Assembly (NCBI GenBank): GCA_030408505.1
Contig: JAUHQI010000002.1
Coordinates: 98,674 to 162,673, forward strand
Direction of reading: 5' to 3'
Length of the DNA stretch: 64,000 bases
DNA from: Candidatus Sacchlamyda saccharinae
GTDB lineage: Bacteria; Chlamydiota; Chlamydiia; Chlamydiales; Rhabdochlamydiaceae
Both the position numbers and the translations under genes were made by a program. Positions within the stretch are counted from its first letter, which is position 1. The number at the start of each line of letters is the position of its first letter. The notes beneath the pieces are model-generated. The model was given only the letters and a program-made list of their open reading frames with translations. It was not told where the DNA came from and ran no database searches. Below, one piece after another: positions 26,832 to 35,006 of this stretch.

Positions 26832-27479
26832 TCAGTTTTTGCTTTCGGTCTTTTTACCCGGGACGAGCTTGCCGTTATCATAGAATTCATCACGAATGCA
26901 TTTACCCTCTAAGTTGTACATAATTTTGCTCCCGTGCAATATCCCATCTCGGTATCGACCGAGCGTTTTCAAGTCGCCACTGTATTCTTTTGACTTCTGC
27001 TTACTGTCCAATAGCCCATCAAAATTGTAACAAAACAAACGGGCTATACCATCCAAACTCCTCCTAGGGCTATCTAGATAAAAAGCGATGTGGATGCCGA
27101 CTTTTAGATTTTCATAGAAAAAGGCTTTGAAAGCTTCTTGCCCATTCTCAAACCAACCATGGACGTGGCCATCAACTTTGCCTTCTTTAAAATGGGCTTT
27201 GATTTTGAGCTGCCCATTTTCCCAATGATCGAGGTACTCCCCGGTGAATTTCTTGCTCTCAACTTGGACGATTTTAGAAAAAAACTCTTTCGTAAATGTT
27301 TGGTCTGATATCCCTCTGATAAGAAGCTCTAAGGCTTCTGATAGTGGTGCTTTGGTCGTTTTTGCACAGAGAGAGAGGATCTCCTCTTCAAATTCAGGGG
27401 TAGTTTCTGGCTGTACGGTTGCACTATGCAAAAAGGGTGCTCCAAGTATAAGGGCAAGTTTCAATGGCCAACTTTTCAT
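26832..27479 (-). CDS. Exported MORN-repeat (YwqK-like) protein
   Basis: 215 residues from ATG 27479, chosen over the longer frame because it starts a signal peptide (MKSWPLKLALILGAPFLHSA) and the upstream part lies over another gene. Residues about 85-205 contain MORN_2-type repeats, for example YLDHWENGQLKIKAHFKEGK and HGWFENGQEAFKAFFYENLK, with later GRYRDGILHGSKIMYNLEGK. Such proteins are called YwqK-family antitoxins in automatic annotation, but the function is unknown. Convergent with the RHS partner gene with 2 bases between. Confidence 0.8.
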   Translation of the reverse strand: MKSWPLKLALILGAPFLHSATVQPETTPEFEEEILSLCAKTTKAPLSEALELLIRGISDQTFTKEFFSKIVQVESKKFTGEYLDHWENGQLKIKAHFKEGKVDGHVHGWFENGQEAFKAFFYENLKVGIHIAFYLDSPRRSLDGIARLFCYNFDGLLDSKQKSKEYSGDLKTLGRYRDGILHGSKIMYNLEGKCIRDEFYDNGKLVPGKKTESKN

Positions 27480-27525
27480 ACCCAAAATTCTACCATAAGG
27501 TGTGGGAGGGCAACAAGCTTTATTC

Positions 27526-27882
27526 CTAGGTAGTTTTGGGGCCGTGGGCTGCTTTTTTAGCAGGCCATAAGATCTTGCGAGCCCAATAGTTGGCGCTCCA
27601 TTTGTCGTCTTTGGTAAGCTTTCCTTCTTTATTACGGATCCCCGCGCTGCGGCGCAAATAATTGAATTTTGCTCGGTTGCTGTAGTTGTGCCCATAGCCA
27701 AGAGCGCCAAAATGTATCAACTTTGCTCTTCTTTCACCATCAATGGTCTTTGTCGCCAAAACCATCATTTTCTTACCCTGAGCCGTAGAACGGGTAGGCT
27801 TGTTCAATTTATAGAGTTTTCCCCGATATTCGTATTTTTCACCTACTTTCCTTAGGCTTGAGACTTTAACACCTTTTGACAT
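27526..27882 (-). CDS. Small basic protein resembling a giant-virus-shared family (DUF5754-like)
   Basis: 118 residues, very basic. It has KLIHFGALGYGHNYSNRAK, then NYLRRSAGI, and SANYWARKILW near the end. This order (HFG..., a basic block with NY.RR, and a terminal aromatic-W 'YW.R..LW' motif) is what I recall for DUF5754-type proteins of nucleocytoplasmic giant viruses and phages. Strong ribosome-binding site (GGAGG, 6 bases before the ATG). Divergent from the next gene with only 48 bases between. Function unknown. Confidence 0.7.
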   Translation of the reverse strand: MSKGVKVSSLRKVGEKYEYRGKLYKLNKPTRSTAQGKKMMVLATKTIDGERRAKLIHFGALGYGHNYSNRAKFNYLRRSAGIRNKEGKLTKDDKWSANYWARKILWPAKKAAHGPKTT

Positions 27883-27930
27883 AATTACCCTCCTATTTAC
27901 TATTATATTAAAATAATTAATAATAAAAAT

Positions 27931-28311
27931 ATGAAACAGGCAAAAAGAAAAAATCCTAAACTATGGGAGAAAGTTAAAAAAGAAGTCCTAGCATCTGACA
28001 AAGGGGGAAAACCCGGTGAATGGTCTGCCCGCAAGGCTCAGCTGGCGGTCGCCAAATACAAAAAAGCTGGAGGCTCCTACATCGGAACTAAAACCAAAGA
28101 CAATGCTCTGGCCAAGTGGACAAAAGAGGACTGGCAATACATAGGTGAAGAAAAAAAGAGCCGGTATTTGCCCAAAAAGGCGGCCGGCTCACTCACTAGA
28201 GGGGAGAAAGCGGCAACGAGTAGAGCTAAAAACAAAGCCACTAAGGCAGGAAAGCAATTCTCCAAACAACCAAGGAAAATCGCAAAAAAAACAGCTCGAT
28301 ACCGGAAATAA
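27931..28311 (+). CDS. DUF5872-like small basic protein
   Basis: 126 residues, extremely Lys/Ala-rich. Residues ~5-75 (KNPKLWEKVKKEVLASDKGG, GEWSARKAQLAVAKYKKAGG, KWTKEDWQYIG) match the DUF5872 pattern known from giant viruses and some bacteria; the tail is a run of Lys, Arg, Ala and Gln that could bind nucleic acid like chlamydial histone-like proteins. No clear Shine-Dalgarno. Divergent partner of the preceding small basic gene; the two families tend to appear in the same kinds of genomes (recollection). Confidence 0.75.
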   Translation: MKQAKRKNPKLWEKVKKEVLASDKGGKPGEWSARKAQLAVAKYKKAGGSYIGTKTKDNALAKWTKEDWQYIGEEKKSRYLPKKAAGSLTRGEKAATSRAKNKATKAGKQFSKQPRKIAKKTARYRK

Positions 28312-28518
28312 CTGGCTCTAAACTATTATCAGGGTCTTCTTAAGGAAGGCCTGACGTATTCATGTTTTTGGACGTCCACTAATAGATGGCCCCAGCTGGC
28401 CGTTGATCATGATGCAATAGCATTCGGGCGGGACTGCGCACACCTTCGTCCTCTTTTGCAGGAGCACATGAGCTTATTTTCATTTGTATCGGCCCTGCGA
28501 AGTGCTCTGTCAGCCGAT
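28312..28518. other. Gene-free stretch with hairpins
   Basis: 207 bases between the DUF5872-like gene and the CPBP gene end (convergent). TCAGG...CCTGA around a TCTTC/GAAGG core (about 28330-28355) is a hairpin that may act as a terminator, but no T-run follows. ATCGGC/GCCGAT (about 28488-28518) forms a second, looser hairpin. Nothing coding is seen. Confidence 0.4.
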
Positions 28519-29047
28519 TTAACCACATACTCCCGCAATCTCCAATGCGAGCGTTGCTGAAAAATTGTGAACCACGTGGGCTAAGATGGCTGCTTTTAAA
28601 GACCCAGTTACCTCGTATACAATCGCCTCATGAGGAAAGAGGCTAATTCTTATTCCCTGGTACAAATTAAGATGAGAAACAGCAAAAAAAATATTTGTTG
28701 AGATGATTTTGAAAGAGCGAGATTGAAGGTGTTCAAACTTCTGCTCTAGAAATGAACAGAGCTTATTTTGAATCAAATATCGGTAAAAAACTTCTTCAAC
28801 AACAGGGCCAATAAAGATGACCATAAATGGTCTTTCCTCTCCAATTGAAAGAGAACATATTCCCCCCCCAACAATTGTATGCGGACCGAACACCATGAAT
28901 CAATCCAACAGTAAGGGCTGACTTTATTGCAAAAGAAGCTTTCTTAGAAAATGTTGCTGCAGATACCTCTCGAATTTCTCTCTCAAGGCGCGTGCTATCC
29001 AGAGCATGAAAAATAGAGCCTGTACAAAGAGTTCTGACTGCTTCCAT
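28519..29047 (-). pseudogene. CPBP-family (CAAX/Abi) intramembrane protease, frameshifted at a G8 tract
   Basis: The C-terminal frame (28896-28519) has all three CPBP motifs: EEVFYR (EExxxR), FFAVSH (FxxxH) and HVVHN. The N-terminal frame starts at ATG 29047, coupled by TAATG to the SEC-C gene, and runs as [10 protein letters not shown]... to AYNCWGG. The two frames meet at a run of eight G (28869-28862). Removing one G would join them into a 175-residue protein. An internal ATG (28896) lets the motif-bearing part be translated alone. Pseudogene, phase-variable gene or sequencing error cannot be told apart from here. Confidence 0.75.
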
Positions 29048-29337
29048 TACATGGGTTTATCAGCGATGGGAGGATGATGGGGCTCGTCCCCTTCGGGCTT
29101 GCGGGGCTCCTCGCCTTGTTTGGGGATGGGCTTTGGTGGGGGCGCGGCGGGGCGATTGAAAAAATCTGTTGAGATCTTGGCCGCCTTGCCCTCTAGCTCT
29201 TTCCCCTCAGAAAGACCTGATGAGAGGACCGTAGCTTGAAACTTTCTCTTGGGCCCGAGCTTCTCTTCACAACATTTCTTGTACTTTTTTCCTGAGCCGC
29301 AAGGACAGGGATCGTTACGCCCAACTTTTTTTGTCAT
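29047..29337 (-). CDS. SEC-C zinc-motif protein
   Basis: 96 residues. The N-terminal [18 protein letters not shown] is a perfect SEC-C zinc-binding motif. The rest is Pro-rich and probably disordered ([17 protein letters not shown]). SEC-C motifs occur at the SecA C-terminus and in many small proteins that bind nucleic acid or ribosomes; the role here is unknown. Its stop overlaps the CPBP start. Confidence 0.85.
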
Positions 29338-29390
29338 TTCTGATGCCTTTCTATTAATTCTCGAGATATAATAGCAGCCCGGAGGATTGG

Positions 29391-30140
29391 ATGCAAATTA
29401 GTTTACCTGTTGCTAGGCCCCCTTGGACTAAGCTCGGACGCAAGCTGGAGAGCATGTGCCGCAAGGCTTTATTTGACTATAAGCTCTTAGAGGGGGTAGA
29501 CAAGCTTGCCATTGCTTTAAGTGGGGGCAAAGACAGTTTGACTCTGCTTTTTCTACTCAAGGCGATCTTGGGCAAAGGCTTTGCCGACGTCCCGCTAACG
29601 GCCATTCATGTTGGGGGCGAGTTCTCTTGCGGAGCTGGCGTGCATACGGCATTTTTGAAAGGGATCTGCGAGGAGCTTAGCGTTGAATATGTCGAATGCG
29701 TATCCAAACAGAAGAGAGAAACCCTTGCTTGCTATTCTTGCTCGAGAGAGCGGCGTAAACTCATTTTCGATGCGGCATCAGCGCGTGGCATTAGGACAGT
29801 AGCTTTTGGCCACCATCGAGATGACAGCATCCAAACGCTTCTAATGAATCTTCTTCATAAGGCAGAATTTGTGGCCAACCTGCCCAAGGTTCCTATGGTC
29901 GATTACGGGGTAACCATCATCCGCCCCTTGCTCTACATCACCGAAGATGCTATTAAAGAATTTGCAAGCATGTATGGATTTGCTAGAATACTTTGCCAAT
30001 GCCCAGTAGGGCAAAATTCTATGCGGAAAAAAGCAGATAGCCTTTTGCAAGAAATTGAGGGAGTTTTTCCTAATGCAAGAGAGAATCTGGCAAAGGCTAG
30101 TAGGGAGTACGGCTCAACGAAGGCGCTAAGGAAAGCATGA
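29391..30140 (+). CDS. ttcA: tRNA 2-thiocytidine biosynthesis protein TtcA-like (PP-loop)
   Basis: 249 residues. PP-loop [13 protein letters not shown] (about 44-56) binds [12 protein letters not shown] (about 117-125) gives the CxxC pair that holds the Fe-S cluster; [17 protein letters not shown] is the conserved TtcA motif. It thiolates C32 of tRNAs. Slightly short against the usual 300 or so but all core motifs are present. Shares a 4-base ATGA overlap with putP. Confidence 0.88.
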
Positions 30141-31579
30141 CCACAAATTTTATTTTTGAACTTCTCGCTGTTTGTATCTATTTTGCAATTTTGGTCTTTG
30201 TAGCTGTCCGCACCTACCAAAAACAACACTCACAAACGGACTTTATCATCGGGGCTCGCTCGATGAACTTCTGGCTCACTGCATTAGCAGCTCATGCAAG
30301 CGATATGAGCAGCTGGCTTTTTATGGGGTACCCAGCAATGGTCTATTTGCTTGGCGTGCACCAGTCTTGGGCAGGCATCGGCCTTTGGATCTTTATGCTT
30401 TTGAATTGGCAGCTCATTGCTCCTAAGGTGCGTGTGGCAACCGAGCAGTATAACAGCCTTACCTTCTCTTCTTTTTTTGAAAATCGCCTCGCTGATCTCT
30501 CAGGCGTGATCCGGGTATTCACTGCCCTAATGCTTTTTGTTTTTTATACGATCTATATCTCTGCGGCGCTTGTAGGAATGGGGTACGTTCTCAACACCCT
30601 TTTTGGCATTCCCTATCTATGGAGTGTGATTCTCGGCATTGCAATTGTAGTTCCCTACGTGTTTATCGGTGGATATTTAACTCTGGCATGGATCGATCTA
30701 TTCCAGGGGATTTTCCTCATGCTCGTGATTGTCTTCGTCCCTCTTTATATTCTCCCCCACGTTGGAGGCTTTTCAGGGATTTGGCAAGCCCTTTCCAGCC
30801 AAGGACTCTCAACATCACTGATCCCCGATTTTTCCGCTAAAACACTCTCTGAGATCCTCTTTCTTACTGTTGGATGGGGGCTTGGGTATTTTGGACAACC
30901 CCATATTATCACTAAATTCATGGGAATCAAAAACGTCTCTGACATAGGAAAATCCAAGCTCGTTGGTATGACGTGGATGTTTTTTGCTCTAACCTCAGCG
31001 ACACTTGTAGGTCTTATTGGAGTCGCTTTTTTCAATGGGACTCTGCAGATCGAGTCAGAAGTGTTCATCCAGATGGTCAGACAAACATTCCCCCCTTTCG
31101 TTGTAGGCTTTATCCTCTGTGCAGTTTTTGCCGCTACCATCAACGCGATGAGCTCGATGGTACTTGTCCTCTCATCGAGTCTAACCGAAGATATTTATAA
31201 AAAAATCTTTCATAAAACAGCTTCGCCCAAAGAACTCTTATTTGTTTCGAGAATGGGTGTTATTTTTGTTTCACTAATTGCCTTCATTATCGCAGCAGCT
31301 CACATCAGCACCATCTATGGCCTCGTTCTATACGCTTGGTCGGGACTTGGTGCCGCATTTGGCCCTTTGCTCCTTCTCTGTCTCTATATGAAGGACATCA
31401 ACAAATATGGCGCTTGGACAGGAATTATTTTAGGGGGGACAATCTCAGCCCTCTGGCCCCTCTTAAATCCCTACCTTCCTATTGATATTCCTCCTCTGCC
31501 TCCAGCGTTCGCAATTAGCTTCTTATCTATTTGGCTCGTGTCCAAAATGACAACGCGAAAAAGTATTCTAAGTGAATGA
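30137..31579 (+). CDS. putP: Sodium:solute symporter, PutP (Na+/proline) type
   Basis: 480 residues with about 13 helices. DFIIGARSMNFWLTALAAHASDMSSWLFMGYP (key words GARSMNFW, ASDMSSW) at residues 35-65, and GWGLGYFGQPHII at about 245, are characteristic of PutP. It imports proline with Na+. Co-transcribed after ttcA, with surE 21 bases downstream. Confidence 0.92.
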   Translation: MTTNFIFELLAVCIYFAILVFVAVRTYQKQHSQTDFIIGARSMNFWLTALAAHASDMSSWLFMGYPAMVYLLGVHQSWAGIGLWIFMLLNWQLIAPKVRVATEQYNSLTFSSFFENRLADLSGVIRVFTALMLFVFYTIYISAALVGMGYVLNTLFGIPYLWSVILGIAIVVPYVFIGGYLTLAWIDLFQGIFLMLVIVFVPLYILPHVGGFSGIWQALSSQGLSTSLIPDFSAKTLSEILFLTVGWGLGYFGQPHIITKFMGIKNVSDIGKSKLVGMTWMFFALTSATLVGLIGVAFFNGTLQIESEVFIQMVRQTFPPFVVGFILCAVFAATINAMSSMVLVLSSSLTEDIYKKIFHKTASPKELLFVSRMGVIFVSLIAFIIAAAHISTIYGLVLYAWSGLGAAFGPLLLLCLYMKDINKYGAWTGIILGGTISALWPLLNPYLPIDIPPLPPAFAISFLSIWLVSKMTTRKSILSE

Positions 31580-31600
31580 GAATTCTGGTATGATGGGTAC

Positions 31601-32386
31601 ATGAACAGAAAACCAAAAATTTTAATTACGAATGACGATGGGATCACAGCAAGTGGCATCTGGCACCTATGGCACGCACTACACGAAAAGGCTGATCTAA
31701 CGATTGTAGCCCCTATGATCCAAAAATCAGGAACGGGTCTCGGTCTTACTCTACATAAACCGATCACCATCAACCCAGTTAAGTGGGAAAAAAACGCACG
31801 TGCTTGGAAAGTAAGCGGAACCCCAGCAGATTGTGTCCGATTTGGCCTTAGAATTGTCTTGGATGAAAAGCCAGATCTAATCGTCTCAGGGATCAATAAA
31901 GGCTCTAACGCTGGCCGCAATGTGCTGTATAGCGGAACTATGGGAGGAGTGATCGAAGGGGCCATGAAAGACATCCCCGGTATTGCTTTTTCCTGTGTTG
32001 AGTTCGAAGAACCTCGGTATGAAGCTGCAGAATCATACATTTACCCAATCGTAGAACATATTCTTGAGCATCCTCTCTCCAAAGGGACTGTGCTCAATGT
32101 GAATTTTCCCTGTAAGTTTGAGAACTTTAAAGGGGTGAAACTAGCCCGCCAAGGCCAAAGCCTCTGGGTGGAAGACCCCGATGAGAGGGTCCACCCCGAT
32201 GGAGAGCCCTATTTCTGGCATGGTGGACAGTGGTCCGACCACGATGAGCATGAAGACAGCGACGTCGCCCTTCTAGCGCAGGGCTATGTCACCGCCGTCC
32301 CTATCCACGTTCATGAATTGACCGACCATGGCTTCTTTCAAGAGAGAAAAAGCCATTTCGACAACAAATTTGGCGATATTTCTTGA
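31601..32386 (+). CDS. surE: 5'/3'-nucleotidase SurE
   Basis: 261 residues. ILITNDDGITASGI is the N-terminal metal site (NDD), followed by VSGTPADCV and VSGINKGSNAGRNVLYSGTMGGVIEG. It dephosphorylates nucleoside monophosphates. Last gene of the ttcA-putP-surE run; tRNA-Val begins 38 bases later. Confidence 0.95.
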   Translation: MNRKPKILITNDDGITASGIWHLWHALHEKADLTIVAPMIQKSGTGLGLTLHKPITINPVKWEKNARAWKVSGTPADCVRFGLRIVLDEKPDLIVSGINKGSNAGRNVLYSGTMGGVIEGAMKDIPGIAFSCVEFEEPRYEAAESYIYPIVEHILEHPLSKGTVLNVNFPCKFENFKGVKLARQGQSLWVEDPDERVHPDGEPYFWHGGQWSDHDEHEDSDVALLAQGYVTAVPIHVHELTDHGFFQERKSHFDNKFGDIS

Positions 32387-32423
32387 GAATAAATCTCTAA
32401 GTTGTTTAGAATTTACCTCTTTG

Positions 32424-32496
32424 GGGCGTATAGCTCAGTTGGTAGAGCACCTGTCTTACACACAGGCGGTCATAGGTTCGAATCCTTTTGCGCCCA
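32424..32496 (+). tRNA. tRNA-Val (anticodon TAC)
   Basis: Full cloverleaf: acceptor GGGCGTA/TGCGCCC with discriminator A, D-arm AGCTCAGTTGGTAGAGC, anticodon stem CCTGT/ACAGG with loop CTTACAC, and T-arm with GGTTCGAATCC. CCA is not encoded. Confidence 0.95.
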
Positions 32497-32516
32497 GAGA
32501 AATAAATACGCTTCCT

Positions 32517-32590
32517 GCGGGAGTAGTTCAACTGGTTAGAGCACCGCCCTGTCACGGCGGAAGTTGCGAGTTCGAGTCTCGTCTCCCGCG
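32517..32590 (+). tRNA. tRNA-Asp (anticodon GTC)
   Basis: Acceptor GCGGGAG/CTCCCGC with discriminator G, D-arm AGTTCAACTGGTTAGAGC, anticodon stem CCGCC/GGCGG with loop CTGTCAC, and T-arm GAGTTCGAGTCTC. CCA is not encoded. Twenty bases after tRNA-Val, so both are probably made from one transcript. Confidence 0.95.
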
Positions 32591-33178
32591 TACTTTTTTC
32601 CACAAATATGCCCCTGGTTTTACAACGCTATTGATCGCGAAAAAAACCATCCGACTAGGTTGTCTTTTTACTTTCTTCAATATCGAGATTTGAAACGCCA
32701 CTCTCTTAGACACTTGATACCCGAGACTATTGAGCTTTTTCTCCAACACTCCCATCTTTTTTTCTTCCCCAAGAAGCGCACTAAGTCGCAGCTGAAATTT
32801 TAACAAGTTGGCTCGCATAAAACGGAGCCTATCGAAATTGGGAAACCATTTGTTGGAGATTTTTTCGTACAGAACGTCTGTTTCCTGCAATATATTTCTT
32901 ATTTCGCCCTCTCCAGCATTGAAATCGACTAGATACACGAATCCTGCACTGACAACATGTTCAATGATCTCTTCTAACTCTTTTAGCTCGGACATAGACG
33001 GGGCAATTCGATTTAAGAAAGCATTCACTATGAAAGTGAGCGGAGCAAAAAACCAAGAAAAAAAACTTTGTTTTTTTGCGCAAGAGACTATCGAGGACCG
33101 AGTGCAATTTTGTGAAGAGCTGCTGCCCACTCTATCCGAAATTGAAGTGACTATTTGGGATCGAATCGGCTCTATCAT
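32552..33178 (-). CDS. Orphan membrane-associated protein whose frame ends inside tRNA-Asp
   Basis: 208 residues, unrecognised. A hydrophobic patch SFFSWFFAPLTFIVNAFLNRI (about 38-58; quoted in part as SWFFAPLTF) precedes a helical body; a similar SWFFSPIT patch occurs in the 448-residue orphan at 52183-53529. The last ~13 residues (RGRRDSNSQLPP) are simply the antisense of tRNA-Asp, so the native C-terminus is probably lost or the stop is coincidental. It may be a remnant of DNA inserted at the tRNA 3' end. Nothing overlaps it on the other strand apart from the tRNA. Confidence 0.6.
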   Translation of the reverse strand: MIEPIRSQIVTSISDRVGSSSSQNCTRSSIVSCAKKQSFFSWFFAPLTFIVNAFLNRIAPSMSELKELEEIIEHVVSAGFVYLVDFNAGEGEIRNILQETDVLYEKISNKWFPNFDRLRFMRANLLKFQLRLSALLGEEKKMGVLEKKLNSLGYQVSKRVAFQISILKKVKRQPSRMVFFAINSVVKPGAYLWKKVRGRRDSNSQLPP

Positions 33179-33264
33179 GGTCTATACAATACCTCATATA
33201 TGTTTTTTTCCTGTACTTTCTTTTCCCGGATTTGTATTTTGTTGAGAAACCTGAAAGGTATTCT

Positions 33265-34167
33265 ATGGTAACGCACAAAAAACCCACCAGCATTTGGCAC
33301 TACGTCAACGACCTCATCTGGATCTCACTTGGCGCTTTTTTAGCGGCCGTTTCGATCCAAATATTCCTTTATCCAAACGAGCTCATTGATGGTGGCATCA
33401 TCGGGGTTTCACTGATCTTTGCTAGGCTATTTGGAGAAAGCTATCTCTCCTACTTTTTAGTTATATTTACCCTCCCCTTCATTTACTTAGCCTATCGATT
33501 TATCCGGCGCAGTTTCGTCATTCAGATGTTCACGGCCATCATCCTGTTTGCCCTCTTCCTCCGAGTTCTTGAGAATGCTCCTCCGTTTTATGGAGACACG
33601 ATCGAAATCATTGTCTTTGGCGGTGCAATTTTAGGAGTGGGCGCTGGTCTCATTATCCGCAATGGAGGCTGCCTCGATGGCACCGAGATCTTAGCCATCA
33701 TTATCAACCGAAAAAAAGGGTACACCGTTGGCCAAGTTGTTTTGGTTGCAAATATTTTTATCTTTGCGGTCTATGGGTGGCTCTTCAAAGATTGGCACAA
33801 CGCTCTCCAGTCTCTTTTGATGTATGTAGTTGCCTTTAAAATGATCGATATTGTGATTGTTGGCCTTGATGAGCTTAAATCAGTCCTCATTATCTCCTCA
33901 AAACCGAAAGAACTCTCGAAGGTCATCATGAATGAGCTAGGTCTTGGCCTTACGATCATTCACGGTAAGGGAGGCTTTTCTGGTGCTACACGCGAACTGC
34001 TCTTCATCGTTGTAGAAAGACTTGACCTTGCCGACCTCAAGGAGATTGTCCTAAGAGAGGATTCTGAGGCTTTTATGGCTATTGAAAACCTACATGAAGC
34101 AGTATCGGGTAGGCAATCCACTTTTGTCCCTCACAGACGCAAACGAGCTAAAGGGCGCAAAAGATAA
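33265..34167 (+). CDS. YitT-family (DUF161/DUF2179) membrane protein
   Basis: 300 residues from ATG 33265 (AAAGG upstream). Five helices form the YitT part, with LYPNELIDGGIIGVSLI (about 35) and IIRNGGCLDGTEILAIIINR (about 130); the C-terminal DUF2179 domain contains VIMNELGLGLTIIHGKGGFSG (about 225-245). Function unknown; widely conserved in bacteria. Convergent with rfbA, overlapping by 37 bases. Confidence 0.9.
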   Translation: MVTHKKPTSIWHYVNDLIWISLGAFLAAVSIQIFLYPNELIDGGIIGVSLIFARLFGESYLSYFLVIFTLPFIYLAYRFIRRSFVIQMFTAIILFALFLRVLENAPPFYGDTIEIIVFGGAILGVGAGLIIRNGGCLDGTEILAIIINRKKGYTVGQVVLVANIFIFAVYGWLFKDWHNALQSLLMYVVAFKMIDIVIVGLDELKSVLIISSKPKELSKVIMNELGLGLTIIHGKGGFSGATRELLFIVVERLDLADLKEIVLREDSEAFMAIENLHEAVSGRQSTFVPHRRKRAKGRKR

Positions 34168-35006
34168 TCTGCATACTCAGAAGGAGCAAGTGTACTCGCT
34201 AAACGTTCGAGCTGCTCTTCATCGATATAGCCCATTTGATAGGCCACTTCTTCTACGCACCCGATTTTAAAGCCTTGCCTCTGCTGGATCGTCTGCACAT
34301 AGCTGGCCGCTTGCTGCATAGAATCTGGTGTCCCAGTATCGAGCCAAGCAAATCCCCTATCGAAAAGGTGGCATTTGAGCTTGCCCGCTCGCAAGTAGGC
34401 GACATTCACATCCGTGATTTCATATTCACCTCTTGCAGAAGGGGTCAGATCTTTGGCAATGTCTACAACATCAGCATCATAAAAGTAGAGACCCGTCACA
34501 GCATAGCGCGAAGGAGGATCCACGGGCTTTTCAATGATATTAATAATCTTCTGCTCTGCATCAAAGGCTAGCACCCCATATCTCTGAGGATCTTGGACCT
34601 CGTACCCAAAAATCATCGCCCCCTCGTGTAGAGCTTTAGCTTTTTGCAAAGCAGGACCAAGATTATGACCATAAAAAATATTATCACCCAAAACCAGAGC
34701 GACCGATTCATTTTGAATGAATTCTTTAGCAATGCAAAAGCTATCTGCAATTCCAACAGGCTTTATCTGGACATCATACTGGATCGAAACGCCCCACTGG
34801 CTGCCATCCCCTAAAAGTAACTGGAAACGCTCTTGGTCCTCTGGCGTTGTAATGAGAAGAATATCGCGTATTCCCGCCTGCATCAGCAAGGACAAGGGAT
34901 AATAAATCATCGGCTTATCGTAGATAGGCAAAAGTTGCTTACAAACAGCTTTAGTAACGGGATAGAGGCGCGATCCTCTCCCTCCAGCAAGTATTATTCC
35001 CTTCAT
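34131..35006 (-). CDS. rfbA: Glucose-1-phosphate thymidylyltransferase
   Basis: 291 residues. GGRGSRLYPVTKAVCKQLLP is the nucleotide-binding signature; LLLGDGSQWGVSIQY, NIFYGHNLG and FAWLDTGTPDSMQQAA are RfbA motifs. It makes dTDP-glucose, the first step to dTDP-rhamnose, but no rfbBCD genes are in the window. Last gene of the long leftward operon; overlaps the GNAT gene by 4 bases. Confidence 0.93.
   Translation of the reverse strand: MKGIILAGGRGSRLYPVTKAVCKQLLPIYDKPMIYYPLSLLMQAGIRDILLITTPEDQERFQLLLGDGSQWGVSIQYDVQIKPVGIADSFCIAKEFIQNESVALVLGDNIFYGHNLGPALQKAKALHEGAMIFGYEVQDPQRYGVLAFDAEQKIINIIEKPVDPPSRYAVTGLYFYDADVVDIAKDLTPSARGEYEITDVNVAYLRAGKLKCHLFDRGFAWLDTGTPDSMQQAASYVQTIQQRQGFKIGCVEEVAYQMGYIDEEQLERLASTLAPSEYADYLLRPLARLRL

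Noticed and set aside
28330..28356. Rho-independent terminator
   Set aside because: The hairpin is decent, but there is no following T-run, so it is only noted as part of the gene-free stretch.
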